64,000 nucleotides of DNA, from NCBI GenBank assembly GCA_946800325.1, contig OX326958.1, positions 10,798,001 to 10,862,000 on the forward strand, read 5' to 3'. The stretch is from Luzula sylvatica (taxonomy: Eukaryota > Streptophyta > Magnoliopsida > Poales > Juncaceae). The first letter of the stretch is position 1. Every line of letters starts with the position of its first letter. Below the pieces are notes generated by a model. That model was given only the letters and a program-made list of their open reading frames with translations, had not been told where the DNA came from and did not search any database. Of this stretch, positions 46,831 through 58,559 are shown in pieces. The position numbers were made by a program, and so were the translations under genes.

Positions 46831-48742
46831 TTAAAAATTCCTCCCCTTAGAAACAAATTTATGATTAGCCCCCTGAAAAAACAGCAAATTATTTCCCGTC
46901 TTTCCCCAATGATCCTTATTCCTCTCTAAAAACCCCCTAAACAATTTTTCAAGTCTCGGATCTACCTCGAACCCTTTATTTCTCATCTCGCCATAAAACT
47001 CGATAGCTTTTGGTATCCATCCATATTTCACCAAGCCTCGTACCAACACAATATAATGTAACCGGTACGATTCCACCTCGTATTTTCTCATCTCGTACCA
47101 GATTCTCAATGCATTCCCAGCCTGATTCGATCCGAAGAAATTTTCTAAAAGTAAAACAAAAGTGTTCACACAAGGCCCACATCCAATTTCCTTCATTTTC
47201 GTTAAAATATTTAAACTTTCTTCAATTCCCTCTACCTTCAAAAAAGCATGAAAAGTTTCCAAATTAGGGTTTATTCCCTTACCCCTCATTTCGTCGAACA
47301 CCTCACGTGCATCCTCTAATTTACCACCATCACACAATGCGATTATCATGTTGTTGTAAGTTTCCACGTTAGGATTTAAACCTGCTTCGTGAATTTTAGC
47401 AAAAATATTTGTCGCGTCTTTCAAACAATTTTCTTTTGTTAAGATATAAACGAGAGAATTATATACTTCGAGAGGCGGGTCCCACCCTCTCTTTTTCATT
47501 TCATCGTAAAGTCTCAGAGAATCGAATAAATTACCGACCTTTGAGAAACAAGTAATCATGTGCGAATATGAATATAAGTCGGGGGTAATACAGTAATTTG
47601 CCATCTCTCTCCAAATTCGTTTTGCTTCGGTTATATCAGGCATTATATTGCACCATCCGTTTAGAATAACGTTGAAATTTCGTGAATTGAGAGGGAAAAA
47701 CTTTCTGTTTGTGAGAAGCAATTCTTCGGCCTCTTCTATGTTTTTGTTTTCGCACAAGGTTTCGAGGAGGGATGCAAATATTTCTGAATCGGGGGTTATT
47801 TTGAACTTTTCCATGTTGTGGAATGTTTTGATCGCTTTACCGGGCTGATTTGCAGCTGCGTACCTGAAAAATTGGTATATAATTTATCATATTTGCTGGT
47901 ACTGTGCCGAAATCTGGTACAGTAAACCTTAAAAAAGGAAATTGAATCGATGAAGGTACCTATCCATCATGATGAACATTGCTCGTGGTGTGAGGACTCC
48001 ATTTTTGTACATTTTGCGTACCAAATACCAACCCATATCAAACCTTTCGTTCTTGACCACAACCCATATGATGAAATGCCAAGCCCAAGGACAGTTCAAA
48101 ACGCACTCTTCTCCCCATCTGAAAGCAAGAAGAGCTGATTCCCAATCGCTTTTCAGCTCCCACAAAACCTTGCATACCAACTCCTTGCTCGGTTTTACTG
48201 ACGAGGAACTGTTTAGCATAGATAAAGCTTCTTTCTTTGAAGAAGAGAGAGATTTCGCATTAGCTAGGAGCTGGAGAAAGGACTGGAATTCCGAATTGGA
48301 GAGGAACTTGCTGTCCTCGTCTGGGTCGGGCTCGAAATCGCTTGGGTAAGGCGACGGGGAGCAGGGCCGGGCCCAAGGGTTTAACAGACCATAAGCCAAA
48401 TTATAAGGTTAACTCAAAATATTTTATAATGGACTCAAAAATTATTTATTATACTATGTAATTTGTTAAAATGGACCCCAATTTTTTTATAATGGACCCC
48501 AAAATTTATAAATTATACTACGTATTTTTTTTTTTGTATTCGGACCCGAAACGGTGGCTTCAAAAATTACATGTATGGGCCGGCCCTGACGGGGAGTAAT
48601 AGGAACTGTAGAAGGAGACTTGAGCAGGCAAGCGAAAGGACGTGAATGGAGGACTGGAGACGAAATGGAGAGCTGGCGAGTGATCGGAAAGGAGGAGAAA
48701 GTATCAAGAGGCACGTCGGAGAAGAACGGAGGCGAAGGCCAT
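46831..48742 (-). pseudogene. PPR gene copy B, inactivated
   Basis: Orthologous layout to 7596-9282: exon 2 is 46831-47863 (1,033 bp, same length as in A) and exon 1 is 47960-48742. Exon 2 is open and differs from copy A at only a few residues. Exon 1 has two lesions: codon 13 is TGA (48704-48706; copy A has CGA), and a 227-bp hAT MITE plus its 8-bp duplication is inserted at 48362-48596, which shifts the frame. Without the insertion exon 1 is exactly 548 bp, as in copy A. A chance ATG inside the MITE (48397-48399) opens into the remaining exon, giving a possible protein without transit peptide. Confidence 0.92.
48362..48588. mobile_element. hAT MITE, 227 bp, in PPR copy B exon 1
   Basis: Ends CAGGGCCGGGCCCAAGG and (reverse complement) CAGGGCCGGCCCATACA, with perfect target duplication ACGGGGAG (48354-48361 and 48589-48596). 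Copy A shows the empty site. The CAGGGCCGG start and 8-bp duplication are typical of plant hAT MITEs. Confidence 0.95.
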
Positions 48743-48789
48743 TGGAATGACAGTGAAGGAGACCACCGAGCAGAAAAAAAATATATTTG

Positions 48790-50061
48790 TAGTCAAAACC
48801 GGAATTCCAATTCTGGGTAATATTATAAGCAAGTAGCAACATAAAATCCGGTTTAAAGGAACCCGGAATTTAAATTAAGCAAAACCTAAAATCCGGTTAT
48901 TGTTAAACCCGGGAATTCCGTTTCGATGTCATGACTTATGATCGACCTAGAATCTGGTTGTTATCAAACCAGGAAACCAAAAGGCAAATCCGGCTATTTT
49001 ACAAGATACTCCAAAATGAACTTTTTATCGGTTTATCTTCTGAACTATTGATAATGAATTGAGTACTGTTTTTTTTTTTTTTGGACACAAAAAACATGAA
49101 GTATTCAACACTGAATACATAAATATGGAGGATTGCTGGTGCACTCCGAAGAAAATGAAGTCTCGAACGTTGCATTGAACCACAATATGTCACGCGATAA
49201 AACGCAATGTTAAAAAAATGGAACGATAAAAAATAGACGAGCGACCGTTTTTTATGGGCAAGGCCTAATATTCAGACAATTTTCATATCTTTCACCGGAC
49301 TGAACCGAATCCCAAAAAAAAATCGGATCCGAACGGTCGGAGTAAGAACCGTATCAGTTTTTACGGGTATGAATCTGAATCTAGGAGTTAAATTTCTGAT
49401 GGATCCGGATACTATTTGGATCCGAATAAAATTTGTAAATGGATCCTCGTTTCGTCGAAATCATGATCTCGTTCATTACAATACCAAATAAACAATAACT
49501 TTGTTTTAAAATTTATAATAATACTTAGTTGTCGGTAACTTAATTTCACTCAATAGATAATTTACAAAAATAAAAAATCAAGCTGTAATAATTAATTCAT
49601 ACATTTTACTTTTTAGTGTACATACATATGACATTAAAAGAATTGATCTACTTGTTTATATTAATTAAAAATAACAATTAGATACTATAAAGTAATATTA
49701 TAGTTTTAAAATTTTATTAATGTTATTCATAATAAATGATACAACAATATTTTCAATTTCTGAAGGTATACATGATACTTTTGAATTGCAACTCGAACAT
49801 TTTCGATCAAATAAGGCATATTTACGAAAGAGAATAACAGTGGATAATGCATTAAAAAAAAAATTCTTGCGCAATTGCGTGGGGTTTCGCTTGTTGCTCA
49901 TGATATCTAATTTCTTCCATGACGATGACACGTATGAGCAAACATGATCAATTTTGTATATAGTAATATAATAGTATAATATAAAATCGTAATGCAATCA
50001 AATCCGAGATTGTATTTTCGTATTTTGAAGAACCTACCCAGTAATTGAGTTCTAATAAAAC
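48790..50061. other. Spacer shared with copy A
   Basis: Aligns with 9379-10329 and then 12624 onward, passing through the empty site of the 2.29-kb hAT-like element at about 49685. No gene. Confidence 0.55.
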
Positions 50062-50076
50062 ATGAAATGCAGTAAA

Positions 50077-50206
50077 GTCAATGAGCCCATATCCTAGTTG
50101 GTTGAGTGTGAGACAAAAATCGTATGTTGTGAGAGGTTGCGGGTTCGATCCCCGTTGACATCAATGAATGGAAGACATATTAGCCTTCTCCATTTATTAT
50201 CAACAA
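50077..50206 (+). mobile_element. tRNA-derived SINE, 130 bp, with 15-bp target duplication
   Basis: A-box-like CCTAGTTGGTTGAG (about 50093) and B box GGTTCGATCCC (50142-50152), ending CCTTCTCCATTTATTATC. ATGAAATGCAGTAAA (50062-50076) and ATGAAATGCAATAAA (50207-50221) flank it. Absent from copy A. No tRNA cloverleaf is retained beyond the promoter boxes, so it is not a tRNA gene. Confidence 0.85.
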
Positions 50207-50639
50207 ATGAAATGCAATAAAAAAAACCCGAATTAAGTCTTGGGATATTAGGTTTAGTTGTAAAAAATAAAGGGCATTGATGATATTTCCTTTTTTGTTG
50301 GGGGGTTTCGTGATATTTTACATTTTATAGGGTACCCATTATATGATATTTTGTAGGATATGAAATTATGTCTATGATTGTATCGCATAAATATAATTTA
50401 ATTCATATTCATATCTTGGTACATAGACGAAGATTATCAAGTATCGGTGTATAGCCTTATCGACTGTAATTCTTTTTGCCGAATTAATAATATCTTACTA
50501 TTTTATGAATACATAATTTTCATTATGTGGATTTCATTTTTCCTAATGGATTGAGTTCTATTTGTTAACAAAATAATTATTTGCGCTCGACTTATTTGGC
50601 GTTAATTGTTTGCGCTCGACTTATTGGCATTAATTGATG

Positions 50640-50663
50640 TCTTTTTTTTTTTTTTTTTTTTTA
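50640..50663 (+). repeat. Poly-T tract
   Basis: About 22 consecutive T, much longer than the equivalent run in copy A (14105-14110). Confidence 0.8.
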
Positions 50664-50889
50664 ATGTTTTATTTGGATATTAAAATAGATTTCTCTTCAT
50701 GATGGAAATAAATAGTTATTAAGGTTTTTTTTTCCATATCACAACTCGACCGTAACAAATTTCAAGTAGAGAAAATTAGATTTATTCACGAGAAAAAAAA
50801 ATTAAATTTATTCATTCCCACAAAAATTTAAAACTAAAAAAGTTCTGTAATTGAAAATTACAATATGAATAATTATAGTCAACTTACAT

Positions 50890-52380
50890 ATTATTTTAAA
50901 CATCATATATATCCAAATGTTTTGCGATTAATGCCGTAAATTTCCTACCATTGAAAACTTCTCTTGCAACCTCTTTTTATATTTTAATTTCAATTATTCT
51001 TCAATATCTTATTTATGTTATCATTAAATAAGTAATTTTCATTGAATAATAAACATATCAAGAAAACTATAGTAGAAAAATGAACACTACAATATTATAC
51101 TTAAATAAAGTATGTTTAAATAAGAGATTGGAATCATACATCCTAAATGACAATGATCACCCAAAGATCATTTTTCAACTACTTATGTGTGATTCATTTG
51201 GTTATTGCAAACTATGTGTAAATAAGAGATTGGAGGAACATTGTGGTATTAAAATTCTAAAAATGAACGGCGAGATTTAAAATTCCGTTTTGGATTATTT
51301 TTGGAATATTATCGAAAAGAAAGTTATTTTTGGAATATTTTCAAAAAAAAAGTTATTTTTTGAATTTTAAATTCATAAGGAGTTACACGCATAAATGTTC
51401 CAATAAAATATCAGATATGAATTTAACAATAATAGAATTAATATTCATTAAATTTTGGAGCAATATTAAAACATAGTAAGCTCGACACTGGACCCATAAC
51501 AGGATCCGTCAAAATCTGACTCGCACGGTTAAAACAAATGTTTCAATGTTTCTACTAGTGTCAACAAGGAAAACTGTCATATTTTCATGAAACTGACAAG
51601 GTTATATTAATATATATATATAAAATATTATAGTAAGTTTTAAAAAATGTAAATCAATTTCTAATGAAAGTGTACTTAATTGTAGAAGAGGTTAGATATG
51701 GAGCCTCACACATCCTTCATGCATATTCTTGATGCGTCAATCGAGACTGTTTTAATGAATTGATTAACTCTCAAATCAATGTTTAGTTTAATTGATTCAA
51801 TTAAAATAAATAATCAATATAATAAATAATTTTCGATTGACGTATCAAGAATGATTTATTGAGTTATGATCCATATGAACTCTAAAAAATGTCCCGTCTT
51901 CCCGGTTTTCAAGAAACGCAAACCAGGATTTTGTTTAATGAGGTGTATAGTAGAGGTCTCCAGATTTCGCGAATCTTTACTGGCAAGAAAGCTAATGTTA
52001 TTTGAGATATGTTTATTTTTATTTTTATTTTTATTTTGAAATGTTTATTTTTTATAATTTTTTTCGTTTGTTTGTGTGTAGATTGCGGTGTTCGAGATCG
52101 TAAGGATTGGGGAGGTTGGTATTTTCTGTATAGATAATGGTTCTTAATGGTTAGTTTGTTTATTTAGCTATTGTTAATTATTTGGCTTGAATTTATCTTT
52201 TTTATTATGATTTTGGGGTAGAGATTTAATTGAGTAGAGTTTTTGTATAATTCTTTTGATGATATTGACATTTGGTATCTAGCCATTTTGATTCAGATTT
52301 ATGTTTGGCCGTGTTTAATTTATCCTTAAAAACTCAAATCTCTTTTTCTATAATTGGATGGGCAGCAAAAGTAATTCAAA
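50890..52380. other. Spacer shared with copy A (15905-17750)
   Basis: Collinear and AT-rich. The ORF remnant of copy A (17237-17377) is present at about 51867-52005 but has an early TAA. No functional gene. Confidence 0.5.
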
Positions 52381-52412
52381 CTAGCTTTATCCCGCGCAAT
52401 TGCACGCGACAC
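52381..52412 (-). mobile_element. Helitron-like 3' terminus (minus), copy B
   Basis: Minus strand: CGCGTGCAATTGCGCGGG hairpin, linker, then CTAG with T following. Counterpart of 17752. Confidence 0.5.
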
Positions 52413-52774
52413 AATACCTTTTTTTTATATAATATATTTGAATAGAATTAACGCGCGTGCTTCTTAATCTAGTCATAACATATTTGCAAATATTATGATG
52501 TCAATAAATTAGTCTATCACGAATATTATTTTCTGATATAATTTGTTTAAATAATATTTGCGCGGGTGCTTTTAAACTCGATTTATAAATAATATAATCA
52601 TTACATATTCACAAATATATTTGATGTCAATACATACATTCATAAGGGTTCATTAAAGAATCGGAACGTGTCAGATGGATACAACGGACACATACTAATT
52701 TTTTTATGAAAACTCACATAAATTTGAGCTTACAAAATTTTATACATATCCGTGCGAAATGACCAATTAATTCT

Positions 52775-54125
52775 TTGTTTGGTTGTTTAAAAGTTTTTGG
52801 AATTTTTTTATTGAAAATGTAAAAATAATATTTCGTTCAAATTGCTAAAAAATATTTATATTACAGTAATATTATTACTATATTATGATTGTATTAATAA
52901 TATAATAATATTATTTTGACAAAAAATATTATTATAATATAGCATTTTTGAAATATAAAATAATAATAATAATATTATTGTATAAAATAACATTATATTA
53001 TATGCATACAATATATTATAATAATAATATAAAAATATTAAATGTACTTTTATATTATTATCATATTATATTTTATATTTTAATATATAATAAAACTAAT
53101 ATAATAATTCTATTATGTTATTATTTTCATATAAATAATATAATATCAGAATCTATATAATAATATTAAAATATTAAATGTACTTTTTATATTATATAAT
53201 ATTATATTTTATATATTAATATAAATAAAACTAATATAATTATTTTAATATATAAATTGTAAGAAATTATATAATAATTATATAATAATATAATTAAAAT
53301 ATTAAACGTACTTTTATATTATTATATATAATATATATCGCAATAAATATAATTATTTTAATATTTTAATATAATTAATATTATATTAGAAATTATATAT
53401 TAATAATATAAAAATATTAAATGTACTTTCATATTATTATTGATATATATTACAATTAATATAATTATTTTGCTATTTTATTAATTGAATATAATTAATA
53501 TAATAATAGAAATTATATAATAGTATAATATATTAATTATATGGATATAATATTTATATTATTTATAGTAATATACAATATTATATTCATAATATGTATT
53601 TAATAATATTATAATTATTATATCCTTATAATTAATATAGTATTTACATTAATTAAATATACGGAAAAGATATCTAAGAAACACTATTTATTTATTACAA
53701 GAAATTTCAATATAGTTAAAATGAAATTAATTATAAGTATTTGATTAATTGTTTGACTTAATATGTTATTATATATATATATATTATTATAACAATATAT
53801 AATACTTATTTTAATGAAATAATATCACATGCCTATAATATATTACTATGATAATATTATAAATATTATGTTATTATCATGAACTCAAACAACAAAATTA
53901 TTTCTTGGGCCCTATGCAAGAATTTTGGCATTCTAACATTTTGAGGAGAGTCAAGATTCACAATTCAATACAATAGATGAGGCAAAACATAATTCCAATT
54001 TATTTGATCGCCAAACAAAAAATTTGTGTTTTGGAATATGAGATTCGGATCCAAAGGCTATAATCCCACACGCCAAACAGGTTAGATAATTAGAGGAACA
54101 ACAGTGAACGCATATATTTTCAGGA
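52775..54125. repeat. Copy-B-specific AT-rich block with 115-130-bp tandem repeats
   Basis: About 1.35 kb not present in copy A (between 18180 and 18345). At least four tandem units start AAAATATTAAATGTACTTT-like at about 53034, 53166, 53296 and 53410, with decaying period (132, 130, 114). The edges CTTTGTTTGG (52778) and CCAAACAG (54073) are inverted, as in TTTGTTTGG-type MITEs, but a clean target duplication was not seen. The reading frame at 52948-53160 is AT-repeat noise. Confidence 0.6.
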
Positions 54126-54514
54126 CATAAAAACCATCACAAAAGTTTGAATGACAATTTTACAATTTAAACCCTAACTTTAAAAAAAAAAAATTCTAAA
54201 AAAAACTAAGTAAAAGTTCACAAAAATAGCATGATCCGTACAATTTAGATTTTTAGGTGCAAAGCAGCAAAATCAATAGGATGATTTTAATCTCTTTTGA
54301 ATTAGCCACGTGAGTGATCGTATGAACTAAATATCAAATACAGATACATGTGATCTCAATAAAATTTTTAAAACCGAGCCAACTTTTATCAGAAAAATAA
54401 ATTCAAAAGAATAAGCAAACTTTTTATTAGAAAAAGAAATCGAAGAAATAAAAGCATATTCATAATGCAATTTTATAATATGAAATTTGTTTCTTTCTCT
54501 AAATTTTGCTTAAG

Positions 54515-54733
54515 CTAAAATTTGGGATTAAAAGGAGCTATGCCTCTAAACGAGTCACATTCCCTGTGGCAACTCTCTCGACAAGTAGCGGGTGGTGCGT
54601 CGCACATCTCCATGCATCTCAGATAGCAATCATAATTGACGAACTTCTTCTCCGTCGAAGAAGAAACTTCTGCAATAAAAATTATGAAAACCACGACCAA
54701 CAATAGTCCGACTGCAATTATTTTTCTCTCCAT
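54515..54733 (-). CDS. Secreted cysteine-rich peptide (copy B)
   Basis: 72 residues, minus strand. Identical to the 18720 copy except for E53 (A in copy A) and P67 (R in copy A). Signal peptide and the six-cysteine C-x3-C-x3-C-x6-C-x3-C-x3-C frame are intact. The promoter region is also conserved, although the TATA tract is slightly changed (GCAAATCTATATATGAGG). It is the only gene of copy B that remains fully intact. Confidence 0.8.
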   Translation of the reverse strand: MERKIIAVGLLLVVVFIIFIAEVSSSTEKKFVNYDCYLRCMEMCDAPPATCRESCHRECDSFRGIAPFNPKF

Positions 54734-54999
54734 TGCTCGAAGCTTTCTTAAGATTTATCTGTATTTGTTTCAATGTAATATAATGCAAATCTATATATGA
54801 GGATATTTTTATACTAGATGTGTCATTTAATACATTTATTAACTAAATGATATTTATGTACTTATTTATCATTCAATGCAAAAGTTCCACCAGTAATAAT
54901 TTTGTAGATATAACATATTTGTCATTTAACGGTTGAGTATTATCATTATGAATCTGGTGCAAATCTTTAAATAGATCTAATCCTGAACATTTTGCCTTC

Positions 55000-56570
55000 A
55001 TTTCATGCTTCCACGCTCATCGCTTCGTTGTCGTTGGATTGTTTCTCTTGCGTGCTTTCTCAGCCGTACGATGGCGTTCTCTACCCTGTATGTCTACGCG
55101 AGAGTGAGAGAGAAAACCTAGCCCTGAGAAAAAGCCCTAGCCTGGCCTCGCGGAAGAAAAAACCTAGCCCCGCGAGATTTCGTCGGCCAATCCCGGACGA
55201 AAGAGAAAGAGAAAGAGGGATCAAAGCCGTTCCGCTTCGTTGGTTGATGGCGAACGCATAAGAGGGAAGAGGCGACGGCGGCCAGTCTTTTGCTCAATCG
55301 ACGACCGGAGCCGTTTTGATTGTTCTTCTTGGGCGACGAAAGAGGCCACGTTAAGACGGAAGAGGCGACGTGGCCGATGCGGGAGTCTTTTGCTCCGGCG
55401 ATGACGGGGCCTGTTCGATTCGCAAACTGGTCTCTCTCTCCTTTTCTTACTATTAAAATCTGTATGGTAATTCCTACTTCAGATTTCAATACTATTGTGT
55501 CATTTTGCCTAGATTATATGTTTTTAAGTCTCGATTAAGTTGGAATGGGAGCAATTAAGCATCGAATTTGATGCTTATTGACATAACTGAATTCCTAAAT
55601 GTGCAATTCATACAATATAAACAGTAACGAAATAATTATTCATTTCTTCTTTACTTTATTGTCATCAACTATGAAATTTTTTAGACCGCAAAATCTCAGA
55701 ACTACAAGAGAGTTTTGACTATACTGGTCTAGGATTTAGGGTTTTCATTTAATAATACATTCAAAATAATTGAGGTTACATAAAAATATTGCTTAAAAGT
55801 ACTGACTGGTAGAGATGATTTTGAATTTCTGGATATTTCAGGGTTATAAGTGAATGAGTTGCTTACTGGTGGAGAGAGATGAAATTTTTGAATATTTTTG
55901 GATATTTATGGATATTCACTGTGACCAAACCATTTTCGAGAGGATTGGGTAATTTTCGTTGTTTTTTACATTTTCAGAAAATTTAATTTTTTCTTCTAAA
56001 ATTTGAGCATATTTGTATTAATTTTGTTGTAGCCGTTTGAAGGAACCACCGCGCAAGTACTGGCACAGTTAGCTCGGTGGATATCGAACGAGCCACCTGT
56101 CACTCATCCAGCTCATCCGGCTGTCTCTGGTGGGCCCGTTGGATTCGGTACTCCCACTAATCCTGGTATATTATTTTTTTGCTTTCTCTTAAGTTAAATT
56201 ATATATGTAAAATTATTTAATTCTCTAATCTGATTGTAGCGTCTATGCTGAACCATCGAAGAACACCTGGCACGGAGAATCCTTGAATGGATCATCACGA
56301 GATTATGATCATGTCTCGAAGAGGACGAGCCCTGAACAGGTACGTTTTTTCTTTCTATTTTTTTATTTAAAAAAAATGTTAATTAGAATTGGTAATGAAT
56401 TTGTTTGGGCACAGATGACTTTACTGATGAATATGATGCCGATGACGTATCCGCCGCAGCAGAGTCACATTCTGATGTTGTACATGCCTGTTGATGTGCC
56501 TAAAATGGTTATGAGGAGTTTGAGTCAGGGTTCCAGTCCTATGAGCATGGATTTCCACCCTCTTCGATAA
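55000..56570 (+). pseudogene. Spliced-looking gene fragment of unknown family
   Basis: GC-richer blocks with clean splice signals: a 5' block around 55000-55427 (possible donor near AACTG-GTCTCTC), then 56033-56165 (open as PFEGTTAQVLAQLARWISNE), 56240-56339 (open as VYAEPSKNTWHGESLNGSS) and 56415-56570 (MTLLMNMMPM.. to FHPLR-stop). The last two join in frame, but exon 56033-56165 joins to exon 56240 one base out of phase, hitting TGA. Either a frameshift has broken the gene or one boundary is wrong. No family recognised. A Helitron 3' end lies downstream at 57636. Confidence 0.4.
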
Positions 56571-57607
56571 ACCATTCTTCTCGGTTTGTGTCTGCCCTAT
56601 TTTTATTTATTATATCTTTTTTTAATTGGACTTTTGAAGATGATGTTAAATTAATTGTGTTTGTGGCATATTATAGTCGGTACGAATGTGGGTGACATTG
56701 GGCTTTGGGATGCGGGTTCGAGTCGTAAATTATTTTTGAGGAACTTAATTCGTATGTTCTAAATTGATGTGTTATTATCGCAAACGACCCTCTATTTTTC
56801 TGCTTGTAGTATATAGCTCTTCCCGAAAATGTGATGTGTTGGAGCGAAATCTGTCCTGATATTGAAGCGAGTCTCAACTTGAAAATCGTTTGCAGGTTTT
56901 TTATTCGATGTGGTTCATATGTTCTTTTGTAGCAATGATATTGATATATTTTTTTTTATTGTTGTTGTTTTCATTTGCATACTTCGGAGATTATGTGTGT
57001 ATTTATCCGATGAATACTGAAGTAAGCTACGAGTTTATTGGTGAAAGAATATAATATATTTTGTTTTTTTTTTTACTTTTAAGCATAAATAATTGTGGCA
57101 CATTATTAAAAATGACCTCCAATTTTTCTTTTCTTTTTTATGTTTTTGGTCCTTAATAAAATGTGATGTGTTCGAGGAATTATGTCTTGTATGGCGGAGT
57201 CTAAATTTAAAAAAGGTTGTGACGTTTTAAATTCAATTTGTTAATTAGTAATGGATTTGTTTTAGAAGAGTGAACAAATATGTCATAGAATGAGTTTTTC
57301 CTTATTCTCGATAAGGATTCAAAATTAGTATTTGCGCTCTCACTCAATATACATGTATGATAGTTCAAATTAATAGAAAATAGGATAAATGCTTTAAAAT
57401 ACTCTATCTTACATTTTGAATACTCTGTGCTATATTGAGCTCTCACTCAACCGAAACTACTTTTCCGATATGACAATGCTAAAAAAAAAAGCTTTCGTGC
57501 TGCGTCCTATGCAACAACCAACGATACTACCTTCACTTCTGAATCAAACCAATATCTAATAAATCGGCAACAAAATTGACAAGAAACACCAACACATGAG
57601 AAACAAA
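56571..57607. other. Spacer between gene fragment and Helitron end
   Basis: AT-rich, with a possible further exon-like stretch at 56680-56895 that has no sustained frame. No gene supported. Confidence 0.4.
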
Positions 57608-57636
57608 CCCGCGCAATCGCGCGGGCGAAGCGCTAG
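57608..57636 (+). mobile_element. Helitron 3' end (plus)
   Basis: Perfect 7-bp-stem hairpin CCCGCGCAATCGCGCGGG (57608-57625), then CGAAGCGCTAG, then T at 57637. This matches the canonical plant Helitron ending (GC hairpin, about 11 bp, CTRR, T target). The matching 5' TC end was not identified. The gene fragment at 55000-56570 lies on the correct side to be its cargo. Confidence 0.7.
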
Positions 57637-57725
57637 TATGGTATCATTTGCAACCTCAGCAGGCAAAGTTGCATCATTGCGTTCCTCAATTGCTATTACA
57701 AAACTGAGTACCCAAAGGTCACAAC

Positions 57726-58255
57726 TAGGGATGTAAATGGTGCGGATATTGTCCGAACCGACCCGAACCGTATTCGAAAAATATCAGGATCCGGGTATTT
57801 TTAATCGGATCCGGATCCGGTTTTCGGTTTTAGTGTCAGATCCGGATCCGAATCTGGGTATTTTTCTCCCGGATCCGGATCCAAATCAGGATGTTATATT
57901 TTTTTTATGTGTTTTATTCCGTATTAGTTGGAGAAAATATAGATAATTAATGATTAATAAATGATTTAAAATCGCAATCATAAAATTAAGTTCAAATACA
58001 ATAACTTAGGTTGTTGATATCGTAAATTATATATATATATATATAATGTATTATATTATGATATAATAATATCCGAAAAAATTCCGTATCCGTATTCGTA
58101 TCCAACAATATCCGAACCGTATCCGTATATGTTTAATATCCGAACCGTATCCCAATCCGGGTTGTTCCGTATCAGAATTTCCGTATCCGAAAAAATATGA
58201 ATACGGATCTGGTGTGACCACTATCCGAACCGGATCCGAACCGTTTACACCCCTA
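57726..58255. mobile_element. hAT MITE, 530 bp, GGATCCG-rich
   Basis: Ends TAGGGATGTAAATGG and (reverse complement) TAGGGGTGTAAACGG, with target duplication GTCACAAC/GCCACAAC (57718-57725 and 58256-58263, one mismatch). The subterminal regions are dominated by GGATCCGG and ATCCGAAC words. Reading frames in it are repeat translations. Confidence 0.85.
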
Positions 58256-58263
58256 GCCACAAC

Positions 58264-58559
58264 TATAAAGAACTCCTTAGTCATGGCTCGTCCACAACTA
58301 TAAATAACTTCCTTAACATTTTCATAAATATATGATAAATAATTAACTAATATTTGTCATAAAATTAACATGTAAACAATTAACACAAGTAAATTAATAT
58401 AATTTAAAAGTTGATCATGTCATATGTTAGTTAATTTAATTATGTTAAACTGTATATAGAAGATGTTTTGTTGCAATATGGAGGCGCCAAACAAAAATAA
58501 AGAGGAGAAGAAGTGAAATTCAGGCTATCAGAATCCGAATATGCCACTAATACAAATAA
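58264..58559. other. AT-rich spacer
   Basis: No gene or element end recognised. Confidence 0.4.

Larger units (their letters stand above)
45112..54900 (+). repeat. Segmental duplication, copy B (about 9.8 kb)
   Basis: Collinear with 5431-19106 (see copy A). It lacks the three copy-A insertions and has its own: hAT MITE 48362-48588, SINE 50077-50206 and an AT-rich block at about 52775-54125. The left end starts inside sequence that is Helitron-like in copy A and is fused to the truncated LRR fragment. The right end dissolves after AAAAGTTCCACCAGTAATA. Confidence 0.92.

Noticed and set aside
50086..50160. Possible tRNA gene
   Set aside because: Has A- and B-box-like promoters but no cloverleaf or acceptor stem, and carries SINE-type 15-bp target duplications.
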